From Phytophthora sp. 'mugwort' (lineage: Eukaryota > Oomycota > Peronosporomycetes > Peronosporales > Peronosporaceae), in NCBI GenBank assembly GCA_033558025.1, contig JAUCEF010000013.1, positions 3,341,001 through 3,405,000 of the forward strand: a stretch of DNA of 64,000 nucleotides. The letters run 5' to 3'. Numbering within the stretch: position 1 is the stretch's first letter; each line of letters opens with the position of its first letter. This document shows positions 10,490 through 22,431 of the stretch, one piece after another. Under the pieces are notes generated by a model. It saw nothing but the letters and a program-made list of their open reading frames with translations. It did no database searches and was not told the DNA's origin. Position numbers and translations under genes: made by a program.

Positions 10490-12480
10490 CGTTTTTTCAT
10501 ACCAAAATGTAGGGGTTCATAGTAAAATATAAGAGTTCATACTAAAATGTACGTCATCAATCATACCAAAAACGACGAGTCATTTCAAAAAGTACGATAA
10601 AGTCAGACTAAAAAAGACGAGTTCATACCAGCGTCTACGATCCCAACGTATAGTGAAGCAGAATAGTCGGGTCTTTCTCATGCGATCCTTTCTGATGGAA
10701 TAGGCCAGCATTGCAATAGTGATCGTGTGGTCTATATCTGAATCTTCATGACTGGAGTAGTGTTTCATGTAGTCACATCGTGAATCACACAGCTACTACA
10801 TGAAGCATTACGCCAAGCACCCAACAATTTAACAGCGCTGTACCAGTCAGCGTGATTCTAGCCCTAGCGCGCTCTGCTTTTGACTATTTTGACAGTGGTT
10901 TGGTTAAATGCAGTGATCTATCAGGGAGCTACCATATTAATCAAAGGTAAGCCTAATCTTTTACAGATGGAGCTTATGGTGTCGTATCTTGCTTTGATCG
11001 CCGACCTGGGTCTTGCTGCGCGCTTTCAGTAAAGGCCGATTCACCACTAGCTAGGAGCAAGGCGTTTGTGGAATTCGGCTCGACATTTGCACTTTCATCT
11101 TTAATACTAGTGACGGAGACGTTTCAGTACAGGCCCTCTTTCGACGTTCTTGGTTGCCTCATTTGGAGCACTAGGACATCCGTGCAACTATTTCTTGTCG
11201 GGAGCTAAGCAATGTGCTAGATCACTTCTTCCGTTTGAATAGTGACATCCAGAAGGTATCCCACCAGCGTCTCGGTCAACTCGGACACACTCCACCCGGC
11301 CCACCGTTTGATCATGCGCAACGATGAGCGACGAGCAAGTTCTGCATACATAAATCGGTACCGAGCTCCAGCCCGACGGAACATGCGTGAGGTAAACCAG
11401 CTGATGGGCCAATGCTTGGGAACGTAGCTTGAAATCTGTTTGCCATCCCTGTTAAGGCCGCACACGATGCAATTGAGCAGAGCGATGATAAATTGTTCAT
11501 AAATCTATTCCCCCAGCCGATCGACAGATGCTCACAGCCCGTAGCTCTGTCGTTTGTCTTGAGAACCTTGTTGCTGATGCTGGTTAGTGAAGGAAGCACG
11601 GAATCTATGCCGCGCCATTGATGACCCTTCGTCTTTGAAGCGTTGGACACCCAATTATTCAATTGCTCGCATGCATTGATAGCCATTTAGTCTTTGGAGA
11701 CGTGATGCAAATTATACACGCGGTCGTTAACAACAGACGTCTTGAGATTGAGCAGTGCATAAGTCCCATAGTCGGTACTTTGTCGGGTACGACGACACTC
11801 TCGATACCGGCGCATCGAGGCATCCTTCCACTTGAGCGTCAAAACTTCATTGATACGGCACATCCCGTAACATGCTAGTGAAGCAACAGCCTTGGAAAAA
11901 AATGACTGGCCCCGTTAAACCCTCAACACAGAATAAAATATTAAGAAACTCGTGAAGAACGGTGGTCATGCCGAGAGAGATTGGTATGGCTCTTGTTGGC
12001 ACAGACTCCGATGCTTTCTTCTTCTTCAGTCCACGCATCAATTGACGTACGTAGAACTCTCGAGCTGGATTCCTGAATCCATGCTTTTCTCCAGACTCAT
12101 TTTCCCGTACTGCTCACGTGTTTACATCGGTGCCGTTACTGTGTTCAAAGTAGCTGGCGACGGCAAACCTTGCCTTTTCTGCTGTTTGAAGCGAGACACA
12201 GCTGAAAGCTGAGATGCTTTGCAAATACGCATACTGTCTGTGCAGTCTTCTTAACCACTTCGTTAGCTGTCTGCTGGCCGTTTTTGGCCAGCTCGTGGAC
12301 CCCCATCTCTCGCCTACGACTCAGATTGCGAACTGGCAACGTGGCACACAGTCACGAAGTGATGTTCGTATCTTTTAGTCTAAACTCGTACCGACAGGTA
12401 TGAACTTGTTGATATATGACTTGTAGTTTCTATATGAATGTGTACTTTTCGATATGACATTTCATTTAGCATAAAATATG
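10490..12480. mobile_element. Unidentified element with inverted subterminal repeat clusters
   Basis: The left cluster (about 10495-10650) holds about seven degenerate copies of a 20-nt motif close to TCATACYAAAANGTACGAG. The right cluster (about 12365-12480) holds about five copies in the opposite orientation. Such inverted subterminal repeats usually serve as transposase binding sites. Between them, minus-strand fragments at 12339-12145, 11686-11312 and 11465-11217 (KHWPISWFTSRMFRRAGARY) look like one broken gene that I cannot name. Terminal repeats and target duplications were not resolved, so the ends are approximate. Confidence 0.4.
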
Positions 12481-12652
12481 CACGAAAATACTTTCAGATA
12501 AAAACGACATTATTACGGTTTTTCGCATTCGAATTGACCAATAACACCAAATAATGCTAAAATGTTGTTCGAGCACAACGAGTTTCAGAGATCTAACTTT
12601 ACAAAATACCAGTTGCTTTCTCGAAAAGAATCAACGTTCCAGACCGCGCATC

Positions 12653-12910
12653 TCATACGGTTAGGCTAACTTTTTTACAAATAGGAAGATATTTGATTGA
12701 AGGGGCTACTATTAAGGTGTTGATATCAGGCTGACTTAAGTACAGACAACGACGGAGAAATCCGGCACTGCTGAATGTCATCCTCCATACTAAAAATGCA
12801 ATCACTGGTCCCGACAAAATAATCGTCACCGGATTTGATTCGTCAAAAAGGGTCATGAAAGCACAAAAAACGATCGACATTACATATGACATCCAGAAAA
12901 GGGTGTACAT
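12653..12910 (-). other. Short hydrophobic ORF of unknown status
   Basis: An 85-codon open frame, MYTLFWMSYV to a stop, with two hydrophobic stretches. It contains one arm of a 27-bp inverted repeat (12740..12766, partner 12992..13018). No family is recognised, and it may be chance or a remnant of an inverted duplication. Confidence 0.25.
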
Positions 12911-13018
12911 TTTATTGAAATTGCTACGGATTGGCTAAGAAGCAGTTTGTGTTACTATGGTGCCACTGTCAAAAGCCGGATTTGTGTGTCGGCCGGATTT
13001 CTCCGTCGTTGTCTGTAC
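12740..13018. repeat. 27-bp inverted repeat pair, 225 bp apart
   Basis: The sequence at 12740..12766 and that at 12992..13018 are exact reverse complements. Similarity stops abruptly on both sides. This could be a foldback duplication or the ends of a small non-autonomous element. Confidence 0.7.
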
Positions 13019-13028
13019 GTCACTGTGA

Positions 13029-13043
13029 CTGTGAAATTCACAG
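13029..13043. promoter_or_regulatory. 15-nt palindrome upstream of tRNase Z
   Basis: CTGTGAAATTCACAG is a perfect 7+1+7 palindrome about 160 bp before the tRNase Z start. Two direct copies of ttttgctgtactac follow it, at about 13102-13139. A protein-binding site is possible but unproven. Confidence 0.25.
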
Positions 13044-13202
13044 TGTGATCGGAGCGTGTGCCATGATTGGACATGAAAAAGCCAACGGATAACAGATTTG
13101 CCTTTTGCTGTACTACAATTTGCGTCTTTTGCTGTACTACATATCGTCGGTTCTGTCGATCACGGTACATCATCGCGTCGAAAAGAGGAGAGCTTTCCAC
13201 AC

Positions 13203-14210
13203 ATGGCCGCAAAGGTAGTGGAGGCCGGCGGATATACGCTGCACATGCGCTGCGTAGCCGGCATCGAGTCCTGTTGCTATGTTGACTCCATTGACGTCGC
13301 ATTCGATCTGGGCTGCCTCGTGGGCCGCGTGGTGAGTAAATCGCACGTGTTCATAACGCACGGACATGTCGACCACATCGGCGCGGTGGTGGTACACGCG
13401 GCTCGAAGAGCACTGCAGAAGCAAAAACCGGCAAAGTACTTTGTGCCTCCGCACCTTGTTCCTCATTTGGAAAGCATATTTAAGAGCACGGCAGCCATGC
13501 AGAGCGACGCCCTATTCCCGGCCGAAATCGTGCCGCTGAAGGCCTTTACTGAGGTGCACGTGTCGGCCAAGTTTATGGTACTAGCGGTGCCAACGAAGCA
13601 TCGTGTGCCTAGTCTTGGTTACATTCTATACGAGAAGAAGAACCGCCTGAAGCCGGAGTATCGGCATCTGATTGGTGCGGAGCTTGCGGCGCTCAAGCGC
13701 GCTGGCCAGGAGATCACTAGCGTCAAGCTGACTCCCGAGATCGCGTACACGGGCGACACTACCATCGAGGCGTTTACGGCAGCGGCAGCATCTGCCGAGC
13801 GAACGAAGGACTTGCTGCTAGTGAAGGTGCTCATCACCGAGGTGCGGAGGGGGTCCGAGCTAATACTGGACTGAATATGAAGTTGCGGGGACTAAGTTGT
13901 CTTCATCTGGACGTTGCAGGCTACATACGCCGACTCCAAGATGACGGTTCAAGACGCCGTAGCCCGCGGCCACACGCACCTCGACCAGGTATGTTGCATG
14001 AGTGAACTTGTTCTTACTGAATCAGTGGATGTATCTGATGCGTAGCGTCATTATGCCATGCAGTTCGCCGCCCACGAGAACCTGTTTCAGCAGGTGGGTA
14101 CGCTCGTGCTGGTCCACTTCTCTGCTCGTTACAGCGCCGAGGAACTGGCGGAATGCATTCGTATGCGTTTGCCGCTGTCGCTCCAGCAGAAAACGGTGCT
14201 TGGTTGCTAA
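13203..14210 (+). CDS. tRNase Z, short form (tRNA 3'-end endonuclease)
   Basis: A metallo-beta-lactamase-fold nuclease that removes 3' trailers from precursor tRNAs. Exons 13203..13841, 13920..13988 and 14046..14210 give 290 residues, the normal size of the short form. Zn-binding motif II is THGHVDH (residues 52-58). PEIAYTGDTT, LITEATYADS (formed across intron 1), GHTHLDQ and HFSARY follow in the expected order. The sequence resembles plant TRZ1 in layout. Introns are GT-AG, 78 and 57 bp, and both preserve frame. The start is the ATG at 13203; an upstream extension of the frame lacks family resemblance. The gene is convergent with the RVxF protein gene. Confidence 0.92.
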
Positions 14211-14465
14211 ACTATCAAAATTGTAGCACTACGATAGCAGGTTCAACTATCAGGATGCAGCCACTCAGTACGCAGTACCGCCGGTAATACGACTCGCATT
14301 ATGCGAAACTCCGCTCGAAGAACGTCGGAGAGAACGTGTTGAAGAAGCATGAATGGGTTCGGCTGATATGCCACGATAGTGTGTATTCTGTTCCTAGTTG
14401 TGTCATGACAATAAATAGTTGCTACAGACTAATGCACGCATGTACGGATATGGATGTGGAGAAGC

Positions 14466-15128
14466 CTACGATGAGGCGCTCCAAAACTCGGAAAAGTTAC
14501 GGAGCGGAATTGGCCGCGACGCGCGCAGCACCAGGATCTCGTCGCGCATGAGCATGGGCATTGGGGCGGGCGAGCGATCGACCACATCGGCCTCTGCGAC
14601 TTGCACTTCGTCACTGAAGCGCACGCTACGCTTAGGCTTGCTGGCCTTGACGGGCGAGGGCACCTGCGGGGGCTGCATCGGCATGGCGTGCGCGTCGAAT
14701 ACGCGGTCGGCGTTGGCGTTGGCCTGTTCGCGCACCTTCGAGCGGCGCTGGCGCGAGATCTTATCGTTGGCACGCTCGATCTTCTCAAGCACTGTGAGCG
14801 CGCGCTCCCACTGGTTCTGCAAACACAGCGCTAGCGCGTGGCGGCGAGAGTTCTGGATGAAGGTGATTGCGTAGCGAATGTTGCCGCAGGCAAGCACAAA
14901 AGGCGACACGGCTTCGTGGTGGTGCGCCTGCTGCTGTTGAATCTGGTGGTGGTGAAGAATCTGCTGCTGGCGCTGGGCGAGCACTGCGGCGGCCACGGCG
15001 CGCGGCGAGTGTGGCGAGGAATCGCTGGACTGCTTGCTGACCTTGAGGAGGCGCAGTTCGTCGTCGGCGCTGCGCGTGCGCTTAAGGGCGGCAACAGGTG
15101 ACACGGGCACGACACACGATGAGCTCAT
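14466..15128 (-). CDS. Low-complexity protein with a PP1-docking RVxF motif
   Basis: 220 residues from the ATG at 15128; the frame upstream opens only with a GTG. The N-terminal half is Ser/Ala-rich with a Gln/His tract at about 55-71. A helical segment (WERALTVLEKIERANDKISR) lies at about 107-126. A basic PKRSVRFSDE motif at 165-174 fits the (R/K)(V/I)x(F/W) docking site for protein phosphatase 1. The product is therefore a candidate PP1 regulatory or targeting subunit, inferred from the motif only. No catalytic domain or membrane segment is seen. Confidence 0.6.
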   Translation of the reverse strand: MSSSCVVPVSPVAALKRTRSADDELRLLKVSKQSSDSSPHSPRAVAAAVLAQRQQQILHHHQIQQQQAHHHEAVSPFVLACGNIRYAITFIQNSRRHALALCLQNQWERALTVLEKIERANDKISRQRRSKVREQANANADRVFDAHAMPMQPPQVPSPVKASKPKRSVRFSDEVQVAEADVVDRSPAPMPMLMRDEILVLRASRPIPLRNFSEFWSASS

Positions 15129-15257
15129 TGTGATGGATTGGGGGGTAGTCGAAACGCCGTCCTTGGGGCTGGTGAAGAACGAAATGGTATTTGGATAGCG
15201 CGCAATCGCTGAGCTGGAGGAATCGCTATGAGGAGGCAAGTCGCGTAATGAGAGCAC

Positions 15258-17450
15258 GATGCAAGTCGGTGGTGGCGGGTGCTGGCTACAGCGATTGGAC
15301 GCTCTCGCGTCACACTAGTTGCACACCAATTTGAAACTGAACCCCACATCTTGGAGTTTGTAAGGATTGCCCAACCGGCACCATCATTCGGTCAGCGCCA
15401 AGAGACCGGCGACATTAGCGCCGCGGCATTTCTCACGACGTCGCACTTGCCACAACCGCACAACGATGGTATCCAAGTGCGCTTGTACACCACAAGCTTC
15501 CGTGACGGAAGCGGTGGTCGCGCTGCGGTGATTGGGCTCTGGCCCGATACCTTGCGCCAGCTATTAGCGGCTGGCAGCGAGAGCTTGACCTGAACTCGCC
15601 GCACTGCTCGTTAGAAGCCTATGTAATAAATTGCGGTCGCCACGGGAAGCTTGACCGCTAGTTGAGTATTTGTAGCGCGGTCAAGTCGCGTTCGGGCAAC
15701 GGGTGGCGGCCAGGTCGCTGCCGGCGGCGAAGCGGCGCCGACGGCTTGAGACAGTGGCGCCGCGTGCGCGTCTGATCTGAAGACCACGGCAGCGACATGG
15801 CTAGTTTTCGCCGCGGTTGACTGTCCGCCCTGAGCGAGCCTCCAAGGCCATAGATACTACGCCGCTCCATGAACTCTGACTTATCCCCCGGGATTGATGA
15901 TGCTCGACCGCGTGTTTAGAAGGTCTATGCAAGCCCCAATCGCTTCAAGCCGCAACACTCGCTCGCCCCCCAGATGGCGAGCGGCACTTGACGTGGTTCA
16001 ACCTCCTGCTGGGGGACCATGCTGCTTAATAAGCACGCGCACAGTTTGAGGGGCTTGGTTACACAGCATGCTCATTTCCGTCGCAGGTTAATACACGCCT
16101 TTAGAAAGCGAGGCGAACATTTCCCTACGCGCGCGTGTTGCTGCTGGCGCCGTCAAGCTAATGTAGCTTGCGAACATGGCACCATTGGGGTCGCCGCCGC
16201 CGCCTGTCGCTTGCGGCACGCCTGCCTGATAATTCAAGTTTATCCGGTCGCGGTGCCTGCCCCAACGCTATCGTCAACGCGGCAGCCGTCAATAAGGTTC
16301 CGGACCCGATCGTCATATCGCCCCAGTTCAGTCCCGATCAACCGATGGGGCGGGTACGACAACAACGCCGCACCGAATTCTCGACGGGGAACAGCAGCAT
16401 TGCAATGAATTCCGGCCGGCTGGATCGAGAGAACGCACGGAATAGAAGTTTGTGTATATCTACAACACCCATGCGTAAATCTTCAACCCGTGCGTTGCAC
16501 GCTGATCCCCCACACTGCGAGGCTCTGGAGATTTCGTTTCACAGCCAAAGGTGACTCCCGACACGTAAACAATCCGGATAGTTAACTTCCTTTCCATCTA
16601 TTAATAACCTAAACGCATTATTAATTGGCACGCGTTGCTGCGCCCAACTCGCCGCGTCACATTTTTAGTTTAAACTTACGTTTTGTATAGCATGTCTCAC
16701 ATCACCATTTACCCTAGCCCTTTCAAGGACCGATGGTATTGCGGTCTTGGGATTTGCTTCGCAAAGGCAGTCGCTGCTCCTGCGAAGAAAAAATTAAGTT
16801 CGGCCAGCTACAGTGCTCGCTTCGCTGGAAAGCTCGGCGCTGGGCCAGCCTCCGCGGCCCTGCTTCGCGGGCACCCCGCGCGGGTTTGCTGTAACTACGC
16901 GCGTTCGCAATCGTTCTCCACCGATGGTCGTTATCTGTGACTTTCACTCCCTCCTTTTTCAGCTGGGCGCAGCGCTCACTCTCTTATTAATTAGCAGTTT
17001 TAGACAAAAACTGATAAACGTTCCGCACGCAGCTAAACCGGTATCTTCACTTAATTATTGGTAATCTTTCGCAGCTACCCTACTTCTTTTGCTTTGCTTC
17101 GTCTTTGACTGGCCCGTAGAGCAATCTTACCGGGAAGGAGGAGTTCCTCCTGCTTTTCCTCCACCCGGAGCGATAATATTCTTTTCATGCAAATTTGGCT
17201 GTTTCCGGCGCATTTGGATATTTATCGGATGTTTTCCCAAGTAGCATGTAAGAGTGTGAAAAAATAGTATTTATTATAAATATATAACAATTATACAAAA
17301 AATTATTACTTGACCTCGATAGAAAAGTATACGCGGATATGAGATCCCATCAAACAAAATGATACTAATATACATTTGGTGTTTTCGAGAATCCGTTTTC
17401 GTAATTAACCGAGAAACAGCGATTTCTTCTCTCAGCAGAAAAAAAAATAC
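15258..17450. other. Intergenic region without a recognisable gene
   Basis: Open frames here are all under about 130 codons and not recognisable. The longest (about 16168-16554, +) includes DPIVISPQFSPDQPMGRV and starts within composition-biased DNA. The stretch 17200-17450 is AT-rich. I see no tRNA, rRNA or repeat array. Confidence 0.3.
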
Positions 17451-18489
17451 ACGCTACAGAACAACCATGACATGGAGCAAAAATACAAACAAACAAACAA
17501 GCGCGGAAGACCATACCTCACCGCTATCTTGATGTGGCAGCCGATTCTGAGGCGACTGGGGAGGCTGCGAGCTCGGACAGCGAGTGGTCTGACAATGACG
17601 GATCTTGCTGCTTCGATCGTTGATGATGCGGACTATGAGACACATGAGAGCTGTGAAGAGGTGAAGGAAAGTGACGCGGATTTAAATGTATTGCTGATGA
17701 ATGATTCGGTAACTCAGCAGGCGTCTCGACTGATACGAGATGCCCGTGTGAGATGAAGTGTCTGAAGTGTAAGGAGTTGGGGACGAAGTTGGTAAACTTT
17801 CTACAGTCTGTGTCGGAGATGGAGCGGTCCGAACGCGTAACAGCGTTATGACGGTTGTGGCGATTCTCACTCATATCCTCTACGAAACGGTGTTCGTTAT
17901 AAGCTTCAATACTTCTTACCTCTGGTAGGTACATTATGTGCCCTTAGCTTCTGTGGTTACTACGGAATTAAGCTTGCGACAGTCCAGTCCAAATTCGTGG
18001 CAGGGTATCTGCTGCTAAGCCCCACGGAAACAAGAGGAGCAAAAAATGCATCTGCCATCGATCTTCGCTGGCTCGTCGATTGGTTCGCTGAATTTGCAAG
18101 GGTGTTGGTGACGTCGATTCAGTCCGAGTGCGCATGGAAAATACTGTCGGTGGGACCGTCCGGAAGTACTATAGTTCTCAGCAGTTCACACATTCTTGTC
18201 TGCTTATTTGCGTGGGATCGGCTGTATGATGACTGCGTGAGTTTGCGAACTCTCGCGTATTTGACGTCGCGAACCTCCATGCGCAAGTTGCCATCTTTCC
18301 ATTGTCCGCATATTAGGATAAGGACGCAGCGAGACAATGTGTATGATGCGTCATGGCGGAGCGACTTTGGATACAACTGAAGAACTCGGTCGTCGCGCTG
18401 AGGCAGTGCGTGTCGACCACGGTAATAAGACATAAGTATCAGTTTGTTTTATCTGGTCAATGTACGCTCCGCTAACTATTGCCTTGCTC
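17451..18489. other. Intergenic region with unresolved open frames on both strands
   Basis: A minus frame at 17934-17524 (136 codons, His/Ser-rich) and a plus frame at 17997-18380 (127 codons) are open, but neither has a recognisable motif or clear start context. They may be relics of the transposons that follow. Confidence 0.25.
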
Positions 18490-19290
18490 TTATGCTGGAG
18501 TACAAGGCTGATCTAAAGGAAGCAAGCGATGCCCACGCAGTTCTAGTGATGGATTTTGGCCAGAGCCTGGCCTGCTGATGCTGCTCAACAAAGAAGGATC
18601 CTTTTCCTGCTCATCCTGCACACATTTAGCTCCCAGCGCGATGTTTGTTCTACGCTTTAAACGGGCACGCTTGGTATTTTCCACTGCTGCTTTATCCGCC
18701 GTTGGGCTGCATAATTGGGATCACCCTGGAACTCCAACGGTACAAAGCGATGCATTTGGTCATTGGTTTCGGCATTCGGATGCAAAGGTGTCAGGGGCAT
18801 TAAGTGTCGTTCAGATACCAGCGCCACCTTGCTGCTGGGAGATTTTGCCTTATCAACTTTTCGCCGCAAGGCTTCAGATATTCCCGCGTCGTGTGGAAGT
18901 CTTGCATGTGATCACACCGGAGTTCTATTTACTTGCAGAGAAGATATGGCCTTCTGCATGATTTGTATAGTTCACTCAAGACAGTCTTGAAATCCCTGAA
19001 GATGTTGTCATCTAAAACCACGCGCATTACGACCGACGAATTGGCTGCAGTAGCTACGCTTTTTTTCACAGCGTCGTCGGCCGTCCAGCGATCTACACGA
19101 GCCATGCAATTTCGAATCTGACCGAAACCGCGGTAACAGGCATTCTTCGTATGCCCGCGCACGAATGCCAGAGAGAAGTGTGTGACGTGGTTGGACTTGT
19201 TTTGCCCGCCGCAATTGTGGCATACACAGTCAAACGTCGAATATGGCGTGATATGACGTTTTCTCTAGAAAGATGCAGCATGGAGTTGTC
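18490..19290 (-). pseudogene. Oomycete DDE-type transposase remnant
   Basis: Minus-strand frames contain FDCVCHNCGGQNKSNHVTHF followed by VRGHTKNACYRGFGQIRNC and LDDNIFRDFKTVLSELYK. This series is familiar from repeated oomycete transposases, where an Asp/Asn-rich GGQNK motif precedes HTKNACDR. Further downstream fragments reach 18490 (TKRARLKRRTNIALGAKC). Stops and frameshifts interrupt it. It abuts the truncated 5' end of the Helitron. Confidence 0.5.
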
Positions 19291-19419
19291 CTGGTCCGTC
19301 CGTTTACCTGCTTATACGCTCGTCGCAGCTGTAATTGTATTGCTTGGCGTTATTGGCAAATATATTCCAAACACATTGATAGATAACATCGACAGGAAGT
19401 ACCCCATGGATGGGATGTC

Positions 19420-21890
19420 AGGAACGCTTGGGCAAGTGAGAGTGTGGCAGCGGAAGCTGTTTGGCGCACTTAAGTGCGGGCGTCCTTGGCCACGTTCTTG
19501 CTCGGATTACGTCGTCACATTTCAAAAGCGGGGTCTTCCACACGCTCACATCCTTAATCATGCTGGCGGATGAAAACCGAGCCGCGCACCCGAGAAATTA
19601 TTGACAAGTTAGTATCTGCGGAGCTGCCTGACGCTGCAGCAAACCCAGCCCTTTTCAAAACGGTAATGACATGCATGATGCATGGTCGATGCGGTGCAGT
19701 GAATCCAAGGCCCATTGTATGAAGGACGGAAAGTGCACGAAAGGGTTTCCCAAGCCGTTAGTGGAGGTTACTCTGGCGAACCAAGATGTTTACCCAATGC
19801 ACAGACCACGGTGTCGCCCGGCAGAGTTCTCAAGTTCAAAACGAAAGAGTACGACAACGAAACCGCGAATCAGTGGGCGATCCCTACAACCCGTATCTTT
19901 CGCAAAAGTTCAACTGCCACATCAACGTTGAAGTGAGCACGGCAATCGAGGCGGTCGAATATCTGTACAAGTACGTCTACAAGGGATCAGACAAGGCGGT
20001 GATATCTGTGGAAACCATTTGCGTGGAGGGATCCAGCACACGGGAGGAGTCGAACGAGATCCTTCGGTTCTTAAACGCAAGGTACACTGCTCCAGTTGAA
20101 GCGTGCCTGATTTTCTTTGACTACTCAGGCCAGGGAAAAACCCATGCTATTGTTCAGCTTACGGTGCATTTGGAAGACGAGCAAATGATCACGTTCCGTC
20201 CGAGCGACGACGCCGACCGAGTGCTTACTCGCGGTAGATGCACTACGCTAACCGCTTATTTTCAATTATCCGCAATGAGGCACCGGAGACCAAGGGAAAA
20301 TACAATCCTGTACCAGAACGTGCCCAAGTTGTTTCGCTGGGATGGCAAAAGGAAACGATTGGTGCGCCATAAAAAGTACCAATCAGCCATCGGCCGGATG
20401 ATCCATGTTTCGCCGAGGGATATAGACAGGTTCTATATGCGCGTGCTGCTGTGTCATCGCAAGGGCCCTCAATCCTTCTAGGATCTACGTAAGTTGGGCT
20501 CAACCGTTGCGAAACATACCACGAAGCCGCCTTACAACTGGGATATCTCGAAAACGATGCGGAATGGGTGCCTGCATGAATGAAGCCGCCATATTATGAC
20601 ACCACACCAGATCCTCCAACTATTCGCGGCTTGTTAGGGTACGCTCAGGTAGCGCACGCCCGAAAGCTATGGGACGATTGCTACACTGAACTCTCGGGAG
20701 ACCTCGCCATTAAGTATCGCACCTGGGAAGGTCAGGCAAAGGACGATATGATCAAGTACCGCACGCTGAAAGGCCTGCAAGACTTGCTACAAGCTAGCAG
20801 GTATGCCGTTGCCGATTTTCCTCTGCGGCAGCTTCATGAGTTCCCGGCGTTGGTGCTGTCCTCGCTGCTGCAAAACAACCTCATCCTCCGCGAGATGGAG
20901 TGATACAACTACTCCGTGCTTCAAGACATGGAGGCTGTTGGTATCCCCAGGTTCGCAACAAGCTATTCTTCATCGTTTGCCCCGGTGACACTGAAAAGCA
21001 TACGTTGCTCAGGCACATGCTTGCAAAAGTGCGTATGTCCGGGAAAATTGTCATTGCGGTGGCTTCGAGCGGATTTGCGTCTTTGTTGCTGATGAGTAGT
21101 CGTACAGTACACTATGCATACAAGGATCCCTTGAAGCTGAACGAAACCTCGACATGTTCGATCTATAAGCGGTCCCACTTGAAAAATTAATAAAGATGGC
21201 CAGCTTGATCGTCTGGGACGAAGCTTCTACGACGCACCGGCATGGGTTTGAGGCCGTCGAACGATCACTGCGGGACGTAATGGACAGCGAGGACGAGCAG
21301 TTCGAGGGAAAGTATCCGTTCTATCGGGTGGGTAATGTCCGTCAAATTCTCCTTGTGGTGTTCGCGGAACCCAGCGCAAACCGTCGACGCATCCCTAAAG
21401 TCATCTGAACGTTGACCGAATTTTCGTCAGGTCCATCTAACCTAGAACATGCGCGTGCCGACCGCTGAGAACGCAACCACCACTAAGGAGCTTTTTCCAT
21501 TCTCCGACTTTCTGCTTCGAATAGGAGAAGGAAGACACGACGTCAACCCGTCGCTTGACCATGACTACATCAAGATTCCAACAGATCTTTTAGTCGACAA
21601 TCACCAGGGCGAGGCAACCGACGAGGATGAAGAGATTTGGCCTGGCGCCACCCCCAAAGGGTTAAGACTGATCATCGATTAGATGAACGCGGGCAGCAAC
21701 AACTTCGACATTGCAACCGACAAATACTTCACCCCTCACGATTTTGACGGTAACCAACGCGGTGGTGCACCCTATCAACGAAGCGGCGGGCGCAACATCT
21801 CGGAGGCGTTTCGCAATGGTATCTGTCCAATGATTTGATGGAAGAGGACGACGAATCAACTTCTTCGAGCTGGCGTTGTTACACACCATT
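19420..21890 (+). pseudogene. Helitron Rep/helicase, 5' part (interrupted)
   Basis: The Rep nuclease region begins near 19440 with FQKRGLPHAHIL and continues with MKDGKCTKGFPKPL, then VEYLYKYVYKGSDKAV and the 'RFLNARY' segment, typical of Helitron_like_N. A PIF1-type helicase follows, with a decayed Walker A region (PGDTEKHTLL in place of GxGKT) and LIVWDEAS. Frameshifts occur throughout. The frame stops at 21890 where gypsy element A is inserted; the remaining helicase motifs resume at 29914. The N-terminal part of the protein is absent. Confidence 0.8.
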
Positions 21891-22250
21891 TGTGGCGGGG
21901 CATACATCATCTTCCGCACAGGAAGTGTGTCTTCCGGAGCGTATACAGACTCTCAGTGAACGGCAGTTCACAAATCCCTGGTCTGAGGGGACTGTAACAA
22001 AATTAGGTAGACTTAAGACTGAATATATTTATAGGTAATCTCCTTAAAAGAGTCCATATACTAATTATAGGTCACCTTTAAAATATCCTAGGTGTTATCA
22101 TATTGGGTGGTTCTGAGGATCTTGTACCATATGGGTGGTACCTATCCGTGACGGCATTACAGTGACGTCATAGTGAGGTTGGTTGCATCACTAGGGTACT
22201 TGGGTACACCATTCTGAAGAATGACTTGGCACTCTTCATGTAACGTTACA
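21891..22250 (-). repeat. 3' LTR of gypsy element A
   Basis: 360 bp, similar throughout to 29553..29913 and also to the LTR at 57499..57847. It contains TGACGTCA at 22163-22170 and, on the minus strand, a TATAAATA box at 22033-22026. Confidence 0.9.
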
Positions 22251-22262
22251 TCCCCCACTTTA
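22251..22262 (-). other. Polypurine tract of gypsy element A
   Basis: On the minus strand this reads AAAGTGGGGGA directly before the 3' LTR, the expected plus-strand primer of an LTR retrotransposon. Confidence 0.7.
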
Positions 22263-22431
22263 GGTTCGATTTACCGACCATCCAGGACGAGTGAAAGGAA
22301 GTCGCCGCCTTCACTCTTTAAGTCGAGAGACATCGACTTCGCTGCGGTTAGTTTCCAGAGCTGGCGCATTTCCATTTGAGCCCCGAGCACTTCCACGTGC
22401 TCTCTTCTTCTCGGCATCTACGTCAGCCTCA

